This document shows positions 51,401 to 62,187 of a DNA stretch of 64,000 nt, in pieces; the stretch's first letter is position 1, and every line of letters begins with the position of its first letter. Origin of the DNA: DATDAH01 sp963725155 (lineage in GTDB: Bacteria > Actinomycetota > Acidimicrobiia > Acidimicrobiales > DATDAH01). The stretch spans positions 744,001 through 808,000 of the forward strand of contig CAVRXU010000005.1 in NCBI GenBank assembly GCA_963725155.1, read 5' to 3'. The notes under the pieces are model-generated. The model was not told where the DNA came from. It saw only the letters and a program-made list of their open reading frames with translations, and did not search any database. The position numbers and the translations under genes are program-made.

Positions 51401-52228
51401 TCAGTCGGTCGGAGGTGTGCCTGGTGCGCCATCCTGCCCCAGCGGGGCCCAGCCGGAGGCGCCGTGCTCGAGCCAACGTCCGGCCTCGGAGTGCCAGAGC
51501 ACATAGCGCTTGTTTCGTCGGTCCCAGATGGGCTCGTCCGGTGGCACCCCGTCCGGCGGGCCCGACCGGGTCGCCACGGCGACGCCCACCGGCTCGGGCT
51601 CGGCGGCCGGAGCGACGATGGCCTCTGGCCCACGCTCGGGCTCGGGCGGGACCAGGGTCTCGGGCTCGAAGACGGGGTCGACGATGTCTTCGAGGGGGGC
51701 GTCGACCGGCCGGCCCGCGGCCCGCTTGTCGACGACGTAGGTCCTGGCCAGGAGGTCCCCCACCCGTTGGTGGCGGCGGGTGAGGCTGGCCGACGTGTAG
51801 GCCACCAGGGGCAGGCCGGGGAGGATGTCGATGACCCAGGCGATGGTGCGGACCAGGGCCCGGCCGATCCCGGCCCGCTCACCGCCGCGGCGCTGGAGGC
51901 GGAGGTCGGCGGCCAGGTACCCCGGGGACCAGCCCTTGCGTCCGGGGAGCAGGACCAGCAACACCAGGACGGCTACGGCGAAGGCGCCGACGGTGACGGC
52001 CAAGTCGGGCCCGCGCAGCACGATGGTGGTGTCCCGGATGAAGACGGCGAGGTCACCCTCGATCCACTGGACCGGGCCGCCCCCGTCGGCCTCGTTGCCG
52101 GAGTAGGCGTCGGCCAGCAGGAGGGCGGGCACGGCGCCGGCCAGGCCGCAGAGGACCAGGTCGATGAACCACGCCCCACCCCGGCGGGCGACCACCGCGG
52201 TCGGGTCGGTGAGGGGGCGCCGCGTCAC
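51401..52228 (-). CDS. RDD family membrane protein 2
   Basis: This 275-residue paralogue of the gene at 50562 has an RDD domain (RRGGAWFIDLVLCGLAG; GRKGWSPGYLAADLRLQRR; RRHQRVGDLLARTYVV), three helices, an acidic Pro-rich linker and a W-rich end (WDRRNKRYVLWHSEAGRW, LEHGASGWAPLG). The gap to its neighbour is 17 bases, so they are likely one unit. Confidence 0.82.
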   Translation of the reverse strand: MTRRPLTDPTAVVARRGGAWFIDLVLCGLAGAVPALLLADAYSGNEADGGGPVQWIEGDLAVFIRDTTIVLRGPDLAVTVGAFAVAVLVLLVLLPGRKGWSPGYLAADLRLQRRGGERAGIGRALVRTIAWVIDILPGLPLVAYTSASLTRRHQRVGDLLARTYVVDKRAAGRPVDAPLEDIVDPVFEPETLVPPEPERGPEAIVAPAAEPEPVGVAVATRSGPPDGVPPDEPIWDRRNKRYVLWHSEAGRWLEHGASGWAPLGQDGAPGTPPTD

Positions 52229-52288
52229 CGTCCCTTCCTAGCATCGTGACCCCCCACCAAAGCCCCCGGCCGGATCGATGGTCGCCGG

Positions 52289-52294
52289 TACGAT
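52289..52294 (+). promoter_or_regulatory. -10 element of glyQS (leaderless)
   Basis: TACGAT ends seven bases before ATG 52302, without a ribosome site between. Confidence 0.45.
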
Positions 52295-52301
52295 CCCGGC
52301 C

Positions 52302-53639
52302 ATGGCTCCCCCCGCCGACGCCCAGCCTGACGCGCCCGACGACCGGATGCAGAAGATCGTCAACCTGTCCAAGCGCCGGGGGTTCGTGTTCCCCTCGGCC
52401 GAGATCTACGGCGGCTTCCGCTCGGCCTACGACTACGGCCCCATCGGCGTCCTGCTCCTGCGCAACGTCAAGGACGCGTGGTGGCGCTCGATGGTCCAGC
52501 TGCGCACCGACGTGGTCGGTTTGGACGCCGCCATCCTGTCACCGCCCGCCGTGTGGGAGGCCTCCGGGCACCTGGCCAACTTCACCGATCCGCTGGTCGA
52601 CTGCCGCGAGTGCCAGTCCCGCTGGCGCCTGGACAAGCTCGAGGACCCCGACGTCTGCCCGAACTGTGGCGCCCGGGACAGCTTCACCGAGGCGCGGGCC
52701 TTCAACCTGATGTTCAAGACCCACGCGGGCCCGGTGGAGGGGGAGGGCAACGACGTCTACCTCCGCCCGGAGACGGCCCAGGGCCACTTCGTCAACTTCG
52801 CCAACGTGCTCCAGGCCAGCCGCAAGAAGCCCCCGTTCGGCATCGCCCAGGTGGGCAAGTCGTTCCGCAACGAGATCACCCCCGGCAACTTCATCTTCCG
52901 CACCCGTGAGTTCGAGCAGATGGAGATGGAGTTCTTCGTGCCGCCCGACGAGGGCCCGAAGTGGTTCGAGTACTGGTGCGAGGAGCGGATGCGCTGGTAC
53001 GTCGACCTGGGCATCCCCGCCGAGGACCTGCGGCTCCGCCACCACGACGCCGACGAGCTCAGCCACTACTCGGCGGGCACGGCCGACGTCGAGTACCGCT
53101 TCCCCTGGGGGTTCGACGAGCTCGAGGGCATCGCCAACCGCACCGACTACGACCTGAAGCAGCACGCCGAGCACTCCGGTGAGGCGCTGGACTTCTTCGA
53201 CCCGGCCACCGAGACCCGGTACGTGCCCCACGTGATCGAGCCCGCGGCAGGCGCCACCCGCACGCTCATGGCCTTCCTGCTCTCGGCCTACGACGAGGAG
53301 GAGGTGAAGGGCGAGACCCGGGTCGTGCTCCGCCTCCACCACCGCCTGGCGCCGTACAAGGTCGCCGTGCTGCCCCTGTCCCGCAAGGAGGAGCTGACCG
53401 GCCCGGCCCGGGACGTGTTCGCGCTCCTCGCCCCCGAGTTCATGTGCGACTACGACGAGACCCAGTCCATCGGCCGGCGCTACCGCCGCCAGGACGAGCT
53501 GGGCACGCCCTACGCCGTCACCTTCGACTTCGACTCGCTCGAGGACCATGCCGTCACGGTCCGCGAGCGCGACTCGATGGAGCAGGAGCGGATCCCCGTC
53601 GACGGCCTCGTGGCCTACCTGCGGGAACGCATGGCCTGA
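52302..53639 (+). CDS. glyQS: Glycyl-tRNA synthetase (eukaryote-like alpha2 form)
   Basis: This 445-residue class II enzyme charges tRNA-Gly. It shows SKRRGFVFPSAEIYGGFRSA, motif 2 FRNEITPGNFIFRTREFEQM and an anticodon-binding domain. A four-Cys zinc-type insertion (CRECQSRW; CPNCG) is in the motif 1 region. ATG 52302 was chosen over 52278. Confidence 0.95.
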   Translation: MAPPADAQPDAPDDRMQKIVNLSKRRGFVFPSAEIYGGFRSAYDYGPIGVLLLRNVKDAWWRSMVQLRTDVVGLDAAILSPPAVWEASGHLANFTDPLVDCRECQSRWRLDKLEDPDVCPNCGARDSFTEARAFNLMFKTHAGPVEGEGNDVYLRPETAQGHFVNFANVLQASRKKPPFGIAQVGKSFRNEITPGNFIFRTREFEQMEMEFFVPPDEGPKWFEYWCEERMRWYVDLGIPAEDLRLRHHDADELSHYSAGTADVEYRFPWGFDELEGIANRTDYDLKQHAEHSGEALDFFDPATETRYVPHVIEPAAGATRTLMAFLLSAYDEEEVKGETRVVLRLHHRLAPYKVAVLPLSRKEELTGPARDVFALLAPEFMCDYDETQSIGRRYRRQDELGTPYAVTFDFDSLEDHAVTVRERDSMEQERIPVDGLVAYLRERMA

Positions 53640-54460
53640 TGGGTGAGGAGGCGGAGTACCAGCGGCTCAACCGGGCCTGGTGGGACGAACGGGTCCCGAT
53701 CCACGCCGCTGGTGCCTTCTACGACCTGGAGGGGTTCGTGGCCGGCCGCGACACCCTGCTGCCGTTCGAGCCCGAGGCCATCGGTGACGTCACCGGCCTC
53801 GACCTCGTGCACCTCCAGTGCCACATGGGCATGGACACCCTGTCCTGGGCCCGCCGCGGGGCGCGGGTGACCGGCCTCGACTTCTCGGCCCCGGCCATCG
53901 CGACGGCCCAGGGGCTGGCCGAGCGCATCGGCGTCGACGACGCCCGCTTCGTCGTCGCCGACGTCTATGACGCGGTCGACGTCCTCGGGGCGACCTACGA
54001 CATCGCCTACCAGAGCCTCGGGTCCCTCAACTGGCACCCGGACATGGACCGCTGGGCCGGGATCCTCTCGACCTTGCTGCGCCCCGGAGGCCGGTACTGC
54101 CTGTTGGAGACCCATCCCATGGCCTGGGTGCTGGACGACGACGGCGAGAAGGTCGACTACGGGTACTTCAACATCCCCGAGGGCGAACGCATCGTCGACG
54201 ACGGCGGGACCTATGCGGACATGACGGCGGTGACCACGAACAACGAGACCCTGGAGTTCAGCCACACCCTCAGCGACGTGATCACCAGCCTCCTGGGCGC
54301 CGGCTTCGTGCTCGAGCACTTCGCCGAGCATCCCTTCACGGTGTTCCGGATGTGGCCGTGGTTGGAGGAGCGTCCGGGGCAGACGAAGACGTTCTGGGCC
54401 CCCGCCGGCCGGCCGGCCCTGCCGATGATGTACTCCCTCGTCGCCCGGAAGCCCGCCTGA
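53639..54460 (+). CDS. Class I SAM-dependent methyltransferase
   Basis: This 273-residue protein has the Rossmann-type methyltransferase order: motif I DLVHLQCHMGMDTLSWARRG, acidic strand VTGLDFSAPAIATAQ, and a post-motif IAYQSLGSLNWHPDMDRW. The LQCHxGxDTL motif marks a subfamily without an assigned substrate. The start overlaps the glyQS stop as TGATG. Confidence 0.85.
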   Translation: MGEEAEYQRLNRAWWDERVPIHAAGAFYDLEGFVAGRDTLLPFEPEAIGDVTGLDLVHLQCHMGMDTLSWARRGARVTGLDFSAPAIATAQGLAERIGVDDARFVVADVYDAVDVLGATYDIAYQSLGSLNWHPDMDRWAGILSTLLRPGGRYCLLETHPMAWVLDDDGEKVDYGYFNIPEGERIVDDGGTYADMTAVTTNNETLEFSHTLSDVITSLLGAGFVLEHFAEHPFTVFRMWPWLEERPGQTKTFWAPAGRPALPMMYSLVARKPA

Positions 54461-54471
54461 GCCCGACTCGG

Positions 54472-54477
54472 TAGGGT
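54472..54477 (+). promoter_or_regulatory. -10 element of ppdK (leaderless)
   Basis: TAGGGT ends six bases before GTG 54484, the same as before uppS. Confidence 0.5.
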
Positions 54478-54483
54478 CCCCGC

Positions 54484-57081
54484 GTGACCTGGATCTACGG
54501 GTTCGATCATCCGCACGCGACCCCGCCCCGGGACCTGAAGGATCTGCTGGGCGGCAAAGGGGCCAACCTGGCCGAGATGACCTCGGTGCTGGGCCTCCCG
54601 GTCCCACCCGGATTCACGATCACCACCGAGGCCTGTGTGGCCTACCTGGCTGACGGCTGGCCCGACGGCCTGGACGCCGAGATCGCCGAGCACGTGGCCG
54701 CGCTGGAGGCGGCCATGGGCCGGCGCTTCGGCGATCCCGATGACCCGTTGCTGCTCAGCGTGCGCTCGGGGGCCAAGTTCTCGATGCCCGGGATGATGGA
54801 CACGATCCTGAACCTCGGCCTGAACGACGCCAGCGCCGCCGGCCTCGGCCGGGTCACAGGTCAGCCCTGGTTCGCGCTGGACAGCCACCGGCGGCTCCTG
54901 CAGATGTACGGCACGACAGTGGCGGGCGTCGACGGCGAGGCGTTCGACCATGCCGACGACCTCGATGAGGCCGGGCTGGCGGCCGAGGTGGAGCGCTTTG
55001 CCGGGGCCTACGAGGACGCCGTCGGCGCCCCGTTCCCCCAGGATCCCGCCGTGCAGTTGCGGGAGGCGGTCGAGGCGGTCTTTCGGTCGTGGAACACGCC
55101 GCGCGCCGATGCCTACCGGCGTCGGGAGGGCATCCCGGACGATCTCGGCACGGCCGTGAACGTCCAGGTCATGGTCTTCGGCAACCGAGACGACCGCTCG
55201 GGGACCGGTGTCGGATTCACCCGCGACCCCGCCACCGGGGCGGCCGGCCTCTACGGCGACTTCCTGGTCAACGCCCAGGGCGAGGATGTCGTGGCCGGCA
55301 TCCGCAACACGTTGCCCCTGACGGAGCTGGGTGAGCATTTCGGAGACCTGGCGGGGGAGCTGCAGCAGGTCTTCGACGGCCTCGAGCAGCACTACCGGGA
55401 CATGATGGACATCGAGTTCACCATCGAGCAGGACAAGCTCTGGATCCTCCAGACCCGGGTCGGGAAGCGCACCGGTGCTGCCGCCGTCCGCCTCGCCGTG
55501 GCCATGAACCAGGACGAGCGCATCGCGCTGAGCCCGGCCGAGGCGGTCGATCGGGTCCTGCCCGAACACATCGACCAGCTCCTGCACCCCCAGCTCGACG
55601 ACTTCCCCCCCGAGGACCTGCTGACGACGGGGTTGGGCGCCAGCCCGGGCGCCGGGGTGGGTCGGGTGTACTTCACGGCCGACGCCGTCGTGGACGCCGT
55701 CGAGGCGGGGGAGCGGGCGATCCTCGTCCGCCACGAGACGTCGCCGGAGGACATCCACGGCATGGCGGCGGCGGAAGGCGTGCTCACCGCCCGTGGGGGG
55801 CTCGTCAGCCACGCCGCGGTCGTGGCCCGCCAGTGGGGCAAGCCCGCGGTGGTGGGCGCGCAGGAGATCGAGGTCGGCCCCTCGTCCCTGACGGTCGGCG
55901 AGGTGACCGTGGACGAAGGGGAGTACCTGTCGATCGACGGCACCACCGGCGAGGTCGTGCGGGGCGAGGTGGCGACGACGGAGGGGAAGCTGCCGCGCGA
56001 GCTGACGACGGTCCTGACGTGGGCCGACGAGATCCGGGCGGGACGCCTCGGGGTGCGGGCCAACGCCGACATTGCGGCCGATGCCGCCAGGGCGCGGGCC
56101 TGGGGCGCTGAAGGCATCGGGCTCTGTCGGACCGAGCACCAGTTCCTCGGCGACCGTCTGCCCTTGGTCCGCCGCATGATCCTGGCCGAGACCGAAGAGG
56201 ACGAGACCGCCGCCCTGGAGGAGCTCGGAGCCCAACAGCGGTCCGACTTCGAGGCGTTGCTCGAGGCCATGGACGGTCTCCCGGTGACCGTGCGCCTCCT
56301 CGACCCGCCGCTGCACGAGTTCCTTCCCGACCTGGACGAGCTCATCGCGGGGGAGGCGCGGGACGAGCTCGATGCCGAAGAAGTCGAGCTGCTGGCCGCG
56401 GGTCGGAAGTGGCGCGAGCAGAACCCGATGTTGGGCGTGCGGGGGGTCCGCCTGGCCGTGCTCCGGGAGGGGCTCTACCGCACCCAGGTCCGGGCCCTGC
56501 TCGCGGCCGCCGAAGCCCGGGTGCGTGCGGGGGGCACGCCGATCGTCGAGGTCATGATCCCACTGGTCGTGGTTCGGGAGGAGCTGGCCCTCGCCCGCTC
56601 GTGGGTCGACGACGAACTGGCGGCCCGCGCCGGGGGCGACACCGGGACCGTCCATGTCGGCACCATGATCGAGACCCCTCGGGCGTGCGTGCGGGCCCAC
56701 GAGATCGCCGAGGTCGCCGACTTCTTCTCGTTCGGCACCAACGACCTGACCCAGCTGACGTTCGGCTTCAGTCGGGACGATGTCGAGGGCCCGTTGATGA
56801 CCGCCTACCTCGAGCGGGGCCTGCTGGCCGCCGACCCGTTCAGCACGATCGACCAGGGGGGTGTGGCCGACCTGATCCGCCTGGGGATCGAGGGCGGTCG
56901 AAGGACGCATCCCGACCTGACGGTCGGGGTCTGCGGTGAGCACGGTGGCGACCCGGCGTCGATCGCGGTGTTCCTCGGCCTCGGGGTCGACTACGTGTCC
57001 TGCTCGCCCTTCCGGGTGCCGATCGCCCGCCTGGCGGCGGCCCGGGCGGTGCTCGACGAGGCGTCGATCCCGGCACACTGA
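54484..57081 (+). CDS. ppdK: Pyruvate, phosphate dikinase
   Basis: This 865-residue enzyme converts pyruvate, ATP and phosphate to PEP, AMP and pyrophosphate, reversibly. It has an N-terminal ATP-grasp part (LGGKGANLAEMTSVLGLPVP), the swivelling phospho-His GGLVSHAAVVARQWGKP, and a C-terminal PEP-binding TIM barrel (GTNDLTQLTFGFSRDD, VGVCGEHGGDPASI). The length is normal. It allows gluconeogenesis or pyrophosphate-based glycolysis. A terC-like gene follows six bases later. Confidence 0.96.
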   Translation: MTWIYGFDHPHATPPRDLKDLLGGKGANLAEMTSVLGLPVPPGFTITTEACVAYLADGWPDGLDAEIAEHVAALEAAMGRRFGDPDDPLLLSVRSGAKFSMPGMMDTILNLGLNDASAAGLGRVTGQPWFALDSHRRLLQMYGTTVAGVDGEAFDHADDLDEAGLAAEVERFAGAYEDAVGAPFPQDPAVQLREAVEAVFRSWNTPRADAYRRREGIPDDLGTAVNVQVMVFGNRDDRSGTGVGFTRDPATGAAGLYGDFLVNAQGEDVVAGIRNTLPLTELGEHFGDLAGELQQVFDGLEQHYRDMMDIEFTIEQDKLWILQTRVGKRTGAAAVRLAVAMNQDERIALSPAEAVDRVLPEHIDQLLHPQLDDFPPEDLLTTGLGASPGAGVGRVYFTADAVVDAVEAGERAILVRHETSPEDIHGMAAAEGVLTARGGLVSHAAVVARQWGKPAVVGAQEIEVGPSSLTVGEVTVDEGEYLSIDGTTGEVVRGEVATTEGKLPRELTTVLTWADEIRAGRLGVRANADIAADAARARAWGAEGIGLCRTEHQFLGDRLPLVRRMILAETEEDETAALEELGAQQRSDFEALLEAMDGLPVTVRLLDPPLHEFLPDLDELIAGEARDELDAEEVELLAAGRKWREQNPMLGVRGVRLAVLREGLYRTQVRALLAAAEARVRAGGTPIVEVMIPLVVVREELALARSWVDDELAARAGGDTGTVHVGTMIETPRACVRAHEIAEVADFFSFGTNDLTQLTFGFSRDDVEGPLMTAYLERGLLAADPFSTIDQGGVADLIRLGIEGGRRTHPDLTVGVCGEHGGDPASIAVFLGLGVDYVSCSPFRVPIARLAAARAVLDEASIPAH

Positions 57082-57087
57082 TCCGAG

Positions 57088-58077
57088 ATGTTCGTCGCCG
57101 CCCAGGAGGCCGCCAACTACGCCGACTTCGCGGTGCCAGCCTGGGTCTGGCTCGCGTTCCTGGCCGGGTTCATCGGGCTGCTCCTGGTCGACGTCCTGGT
57201 CATCCATCGCACGGCCCACGTGGTCACGACCCGGCAGGCGGCCATCGAGAGCGCGGTCTGGATCGCCATCGGCCTGAGCTTCTCGCTGGTGATCCTGGCC
57301 TGGCAGGGCACGCAGGCGGCGGGCGAGTACGTGGCCGGCTACCTGATCGAAGAGAGCCTCTCGATCGACAACGTCTTCGTCTGGGCCCTGATCCTCAGCT
57401 TCTTCGCCGTGCCCCGGGCGTATCAGCACCGGGTCCTCTTCTGGGGCATCTTCGGCGCGCTGATCGCCCGCGCCGTGTTCATCTTCGGCGGCGTGGCCCT
57501 GCTCGACCACTTCGACTGGGTCATCTACGTCTTCGGCACGATCCTGCTCATCACCGCGGTCCGGCTCCTGATGGGGGGTGAGACCCAGGTCAACCCCGAG
57601 TCGAATCCGCTGTTGCGGATCTTCCGTCGGGTGATCCCGTCCACGACCCACTACGACGGGCACCGCCTCCTCACGCGGAAGACGGGCGTGCTGCTGGCCA
57701 CCCCGCTGCTCGCCGTGGTCGTCGTGGTGGAGACCAGCGACGTCGTCTTCGCCGTCGACTCCATCCCCGCGATCCTGGCCGTGACCCGCGAGGAGTTCGT
57801 GGTCTACACGTCGAACGCCTTCGCCATCCTCGGGCTGCGAGCCCTCTACTTCCTCCTCGCCGACCTGAAGGACCGCTTCGAGTACCTGCGCCACGGGCTG
57901 GCCGTGATCCTGGCCTTCGTGGGCGTGAAGATGCTCGTCGCCGAGTGGGTCTACATCCCCGTCGGGGTGTCCCTGGCGGTCATTGCCACCGTCCTCGTCA
58001 TCTCGGTCGTCGTCTCTGCCCGTCACGACCAGGTCCCCAAGGCCGGGCTCGAGCGGGCCGACCAGTACGACGAATGA
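57088..58077 (+). CDS. TerC/Alx family integral membrane protein
   Basis: This 329-residue protein has about nine helices and motifs GYLIEESLSIDNVFVWALIL, NPLLRIFRR and VVETSDVVFAVDSIPAILAV, diagnostic of the family with its acidic residues in helices. Members export manganese or act in metal loading of exported proteins. It lies six bases after ppdK. Confidence 0.92.
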   Translation: MFVAAQEAANYADFAVPAWVWLAFLAGFIGLLLVDVLVIHRTAHVVTTRQAAIESAVWIAIGLSFSLVILAWQGTQAAGEYVAGYLIEESLSIDNVFVWALILSFFAVPRAYQHRVLFWGIFGALIARAVFIFGGVALLDHFDWVIYVFGTILLITAVRLLMGGETQVNPESNPLLRIFRRVIPSTTHYDGHRLLTRKTGVLLATPLLAVVVVVETSDVVFAVDSIPAILAVTREEFVVYTSNAFAILGLRALYFLLADLKDRFEYLRHGLAVILAFVGVKMLVAEWVYIPVGVSLAVIATVLVISVVVSARHDQVPKAGLERADQYDE

Positions 58078-58119
58078 ACACCGCCGACCACCCCGGAAGC
58101 CACTGGTAGCGTGCGAGCG

Positions 58120-58134
58120 ATGGAGGTCGGGTGA
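58120..58134 (+). promoter_or_regulatory. Five-codon upstream frame (M-E-V-G-stop) before dnaG
   Basis: ATG 58120 is seven bases after a -10-like TAGCGT (58107-58112). The frame stops at 58134, one base before the dnaG GTG. GGAGG within it also serves as the ribosome site of dnaG. It could be a leaderless mini-cistron that couples initiation. Confidence 0.4.
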
Positions 58135-58135
58135 C

Positions 58136-59871
58136 GTGGGGATACTCGACGAGGACATCCCGAGGGTGCGTGAAGCCTCGGACATCGTCGCCCTGGTGAC
58201 CGAGCACCTGCAGCTCAAGCGGGTGGGCAGCCGCTGGACCGGGCTGTGCCCCTTCCACACCGAGAAGTCCCCGTCGTTCTCGGTGAACGCAGAGGAGGGC
58301 CTCTACTACTGCTTCGGCTGCGGGGCCAAGGGTGACGTCATCACCTTCGTGCGGGAGATCGAGCACCTGGACTTCGCGGCCGCGGTGGAGCGACTCGCCG
58401 GCCGGGCGGGGATCACCCTGCGGTACACCACCGGCGGCGAGGGCGAGCGGCGGTCGAAGAAGTCGCAGATGGTGGCGACGATGGAGGCGGCCGTGGCCTG
58501 GTACCACGAGCGCCTCCTGTCCTCGCCCGACGCCGCGGACGCCCGGAAGTACCTGCGGAGCCGGGGCCTGGACGGCGAGATCGTGCGCCAGTACCGGATC
58601 GGTTGGGCGCCCGACGACTGGGACCTGCTGGTCCGCGACATCGACGTCGGCTTCGACCGGCTGGTCGAGGTCAACCTGGCCATCCTGAACAAGCGCAACC
58701 GGCGCCAGGACGTCTTTCGCAACCGGATCCTCTTCCCGATCTTCGACAGCCAGGGCGACCCTGTCGCCTTCGGTGGGCGGGTCCTGCCCGGCGGCGACGG
58801 CCCGAAGTACAGGAACTCCTCGGAGACGCCGATCTACGCCAAGAGCAAGGTGCTCTACGGGCTGAACTGGGCCAAGGGGGCCATCGTCGAGGCGGACGAA
58901 GCCATCGTGTGCGAGGGCTACACCGACGTGATCGGCATGGCCCGGGTCGGTATGGGCCGAGCCGTCGCCACCCTGCGGCACCGCGCTGACCGAGGACCAC
59001 GTGCGCCTGCTGACCCGCTTCGGCAAGCGCATCGTCCTGGCCTTCGACGCTGACGCAGCCGGTGAGAACGCCGCCGCCCGCTTCTATGAGTGGGAGGGGA
59101 AGTACGAGGTCGATGTCCGGGTGGCCGCCCTGGAGCCGGGCAAGGACCCCGGGGACCTGGCCCAGCACGACCCAGACGCCCTGCGCCGGGCCGTCGAGCA
59201 GTCGGTGCCGTTCCTCCGCTTTCGCTTCGACCGCGCCCTGGCTGGTCAGGACCTGACGTCACCCGAGGGCAAGGCCCGGGCCGCCGACCGGGTGCTGCCG
59301 GTCATCGCCGAGCACCCCGACGAGATCGTGCGGGATCAGTACGTGATGGATCTGGCCGACCGCTTGCACCTCGACCCGGACCGGCTCCGAAGTCGCCTGA
59401 AGGTGGGGGCCCGCCACGAGGTCGAGGTCGTCGAGCGGGTGGCCGCCCCGTCAGCGGCCAGCGGACGCGAGCTGGAAGCGCTGCGACTGCTCATCCACCG
59501 CCGGGCGGAGATCGCCGACCGGCTGGACGCCACCCTCTTCGCCGACCCCACGGCCCGGGAGGCGTACACCCTCCTGATCGACTCGCCGACGGTGCAGGAC
59601 GCGGCGATGGCCGCCGAGCTCTCCACCGAGGACCTCCTCTTCCGCCTGACGCAGGAGGAGGCGACCGAGGGCCCGACAGCCGTGGATGTGGCCGCCCTGT
59701 TGGTCAAGGACGCACTGGGTCGGATGAGCGTCGACGTCCGACGTACCGACGACATCGCGCTGATGCACGAGATCAACGGCTTGATGGATCGGATCCAGGT
59801 GCCCGACGTGGACGTTACGGTCGTGGACAAGGCGTTGGAACTGTTGCGAGGCCACGGACGTGGGAGTGCCG

Positions 59872-59897
<26 letters not shown>
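58136..59897 (+). CDS. dnaG: DNA primase, frameshifted near 58971
   Basis: This replicative primase has an N-terminal CHC2 zinc finger (CPFHTEKSPSF, then YYCFGCG), the TOPRIM core split by the frameshift (VCEGYTDVIGMARVGMG, then LTRFGKRIVLAFDADAAGEN) and the C-terminal DnaB-binding helical part. The break is at GCCACCCTGCGGCACC. One C less gives ATCGTALTEDHVRLL in a continuous frame. An essential gene should not carry this, so a sequence error is likely. GTG 58136 gives VGILDEDIPRVREASDIVAL. Corrected length is about 586 residues. The end overlaps rpoD. Confidence 0.92.
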
Positions 59898-61155
<1,258 letters not shown>

Positions 61156-61158
61156 GCC

Positions 61159-61362
61159 CTAGTTGTGCGAGAAGTTGGCGACCGTGAGGTCGTCGGCGTC
61201 GTCGATGAGCTCCCGGGCCCGACCGGCGGCGGCGTTGACCGTGTCGGAGTTGCGGGCCTGGTAGATCCACTCGTTGATCTGCTCGTAGCGCTCCCGGCCC
61301 GCCTTGGCGCCGAGGTAGTACCCGGCCGCCAGACCGACGATCACGCCTGTCCTGAATCCCAT
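61159..61362 (-). CDS. Small YtxH-like membrane protein
   Basis: This 67-residue protein has one N-terminal glycine-rich helix (GFRTGVIVGLAAGYYLGAKA) followed by GRERYEQINEWIYQ, a helical tail. It fits YtxH-type stress proteins. ATG 61362 is the start where the domain begins. It converges with rpoD three bases after its stop. Confidence 0.75.
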   Translation of the reverse strand: MGFRTGVIVGLAAGYYLGAKAGRERYEQINEWIYQARNSDTVNAAAGRARELIDDADDLTVANFSHN

Positions 61363-61486
61363 GCCCCAATGCTTACTCCTTCTGGGGCGTTTGTGACACC
61401 CCAATGGGCACTTCTTTTTGCCATCGACGAGGCGGCCTGCGCAGGACCATGGGTCTGATGGACGCGCTGTTATCCTCCGAGGCCAT

Positions 61487-61562
61487 TCCGGGGTAGCTCA
61501 GCTGGCAGAGCAATCGGCTGTTAACCGATTTGTCGTGGGTTCGAGCCCCACCCCCGGAGCCA
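61487..61562 (+). tRNA. tRNA-Asn (GTT)
   Basis: This 76-base gene has acceptor TCCGGGG paired with CCCCGGA, D arm GCTCAGCTGGCAGAGC, anticodon stem ATCGG/CCGAT with loop CTGTTAA (anticodon GTT at 61520-61522), T arm GTGGGTTCGAGCCCCAC, discriminator G and encoded CCA. A TATCCT -10-like element lies at 61471-61476. Confidence 0.97.
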
Positions 61563-61593
61563 GCCGCATCGCCCCCGAACTAGCCTCGCCGCC

Positions 61594-62058
61594 ATGACGA
61601 TGGTGGATCTGCCCAAGGCCGTGATGCGCAGCGAGTCGGACTGCCCGATGGTGGACGCCGGCGAGGGCATCAAGCTCCAGTTGCTCCAGGTCGACGTCGA
61701 GCTCGGCCTCTGGGTCATTCGGAACCTGTTCGAGCCCGGGGCGCGCGTGCAGACCCACAAGCACACCGGACAGGTGTTCGCCTTCACCCAGTCGGGCTGC
61801 TGGAAGTACGACGAGTACCCCGAGCGGATGACGGCCGGCACCTACCTCTTCGAACCCGCGGGCTCGATCCACACGCTGATCGTGCCCGACGACAACACCG
61901 AGGTGACCGACGTCTGGTTCGCGATCTATGGGGCCAACCTCAACCTCGACGCCGACGGCAACGTGGAGTCGGTCCTCGACGCCGCCTTCATCCGGGACGC
62001 CTACTTCGCCCTGTGTGAGGCCGAGGGCCACCCCCGCCCGAACGTCATCGGCGCCTGA
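61594..62058 (+). CDS. Cupin-domain protein (dioxygenase-like)
   Basis: This 154-residue protein has a single cupin beta barrel with FEPGARVQTHKHTGQVFAF (two His) and PAGSIHTLIVPDD (third His). It resembles 2,4'-dihydroxyacetophenone dioxygenase-type cupins. The Glu of cupin motif 1 is Gln here, so the metal set is not certain. A -10-like TAGCCT at 61581-61586 ends seven bases before the ATG, suggesting a leaderless mRNA. A small GCCCGC/GCGGGC stem (62061-62075) follows the stop. Confidence 0.8.
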   Translation: MTMVDLPKAVMRSESDCPMVDAGEGIKLQLLQVDVELGLWVIRNLFEPGARVQTHKHTGQVFAFTQSGCWKYDEYPERMTAGTYLFEPAGSIHTLIVPDDNTEVTDVWFAIYGANLNLDADGNVESVLDAAFIRDAYFALCEAEGHPRPNVIGA

Positions 62059-62187
62059 GGGCCCGCCGTGCGGGCGGTCGTGCTGACTACGACGGGCCCC
62101 GTCGTCGGGAATTCCTCAACTGCCCCTCGCTGGATGTCGAGGTTGGGGGGACTGCTTGCATGAGGCCATCGAGGGAAGGGGCACGCC

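Noticed and set aside
54211..58260. Very long open frame (1349 codons) on the minus strand over ppdK and terC
   Set aside because: It lies exactly antisense to well-supported genes, has Gly/Arg/His-rich shadow composition and no family motif; such frames are expected at 70 percent G+C.
61498..62031. Minus-strand frame across tRNA-Asn with the phrase GVGLEPTTNRL
   Set aside because: This is the familiar false protein made by translating the antisense of a tRNA gene.
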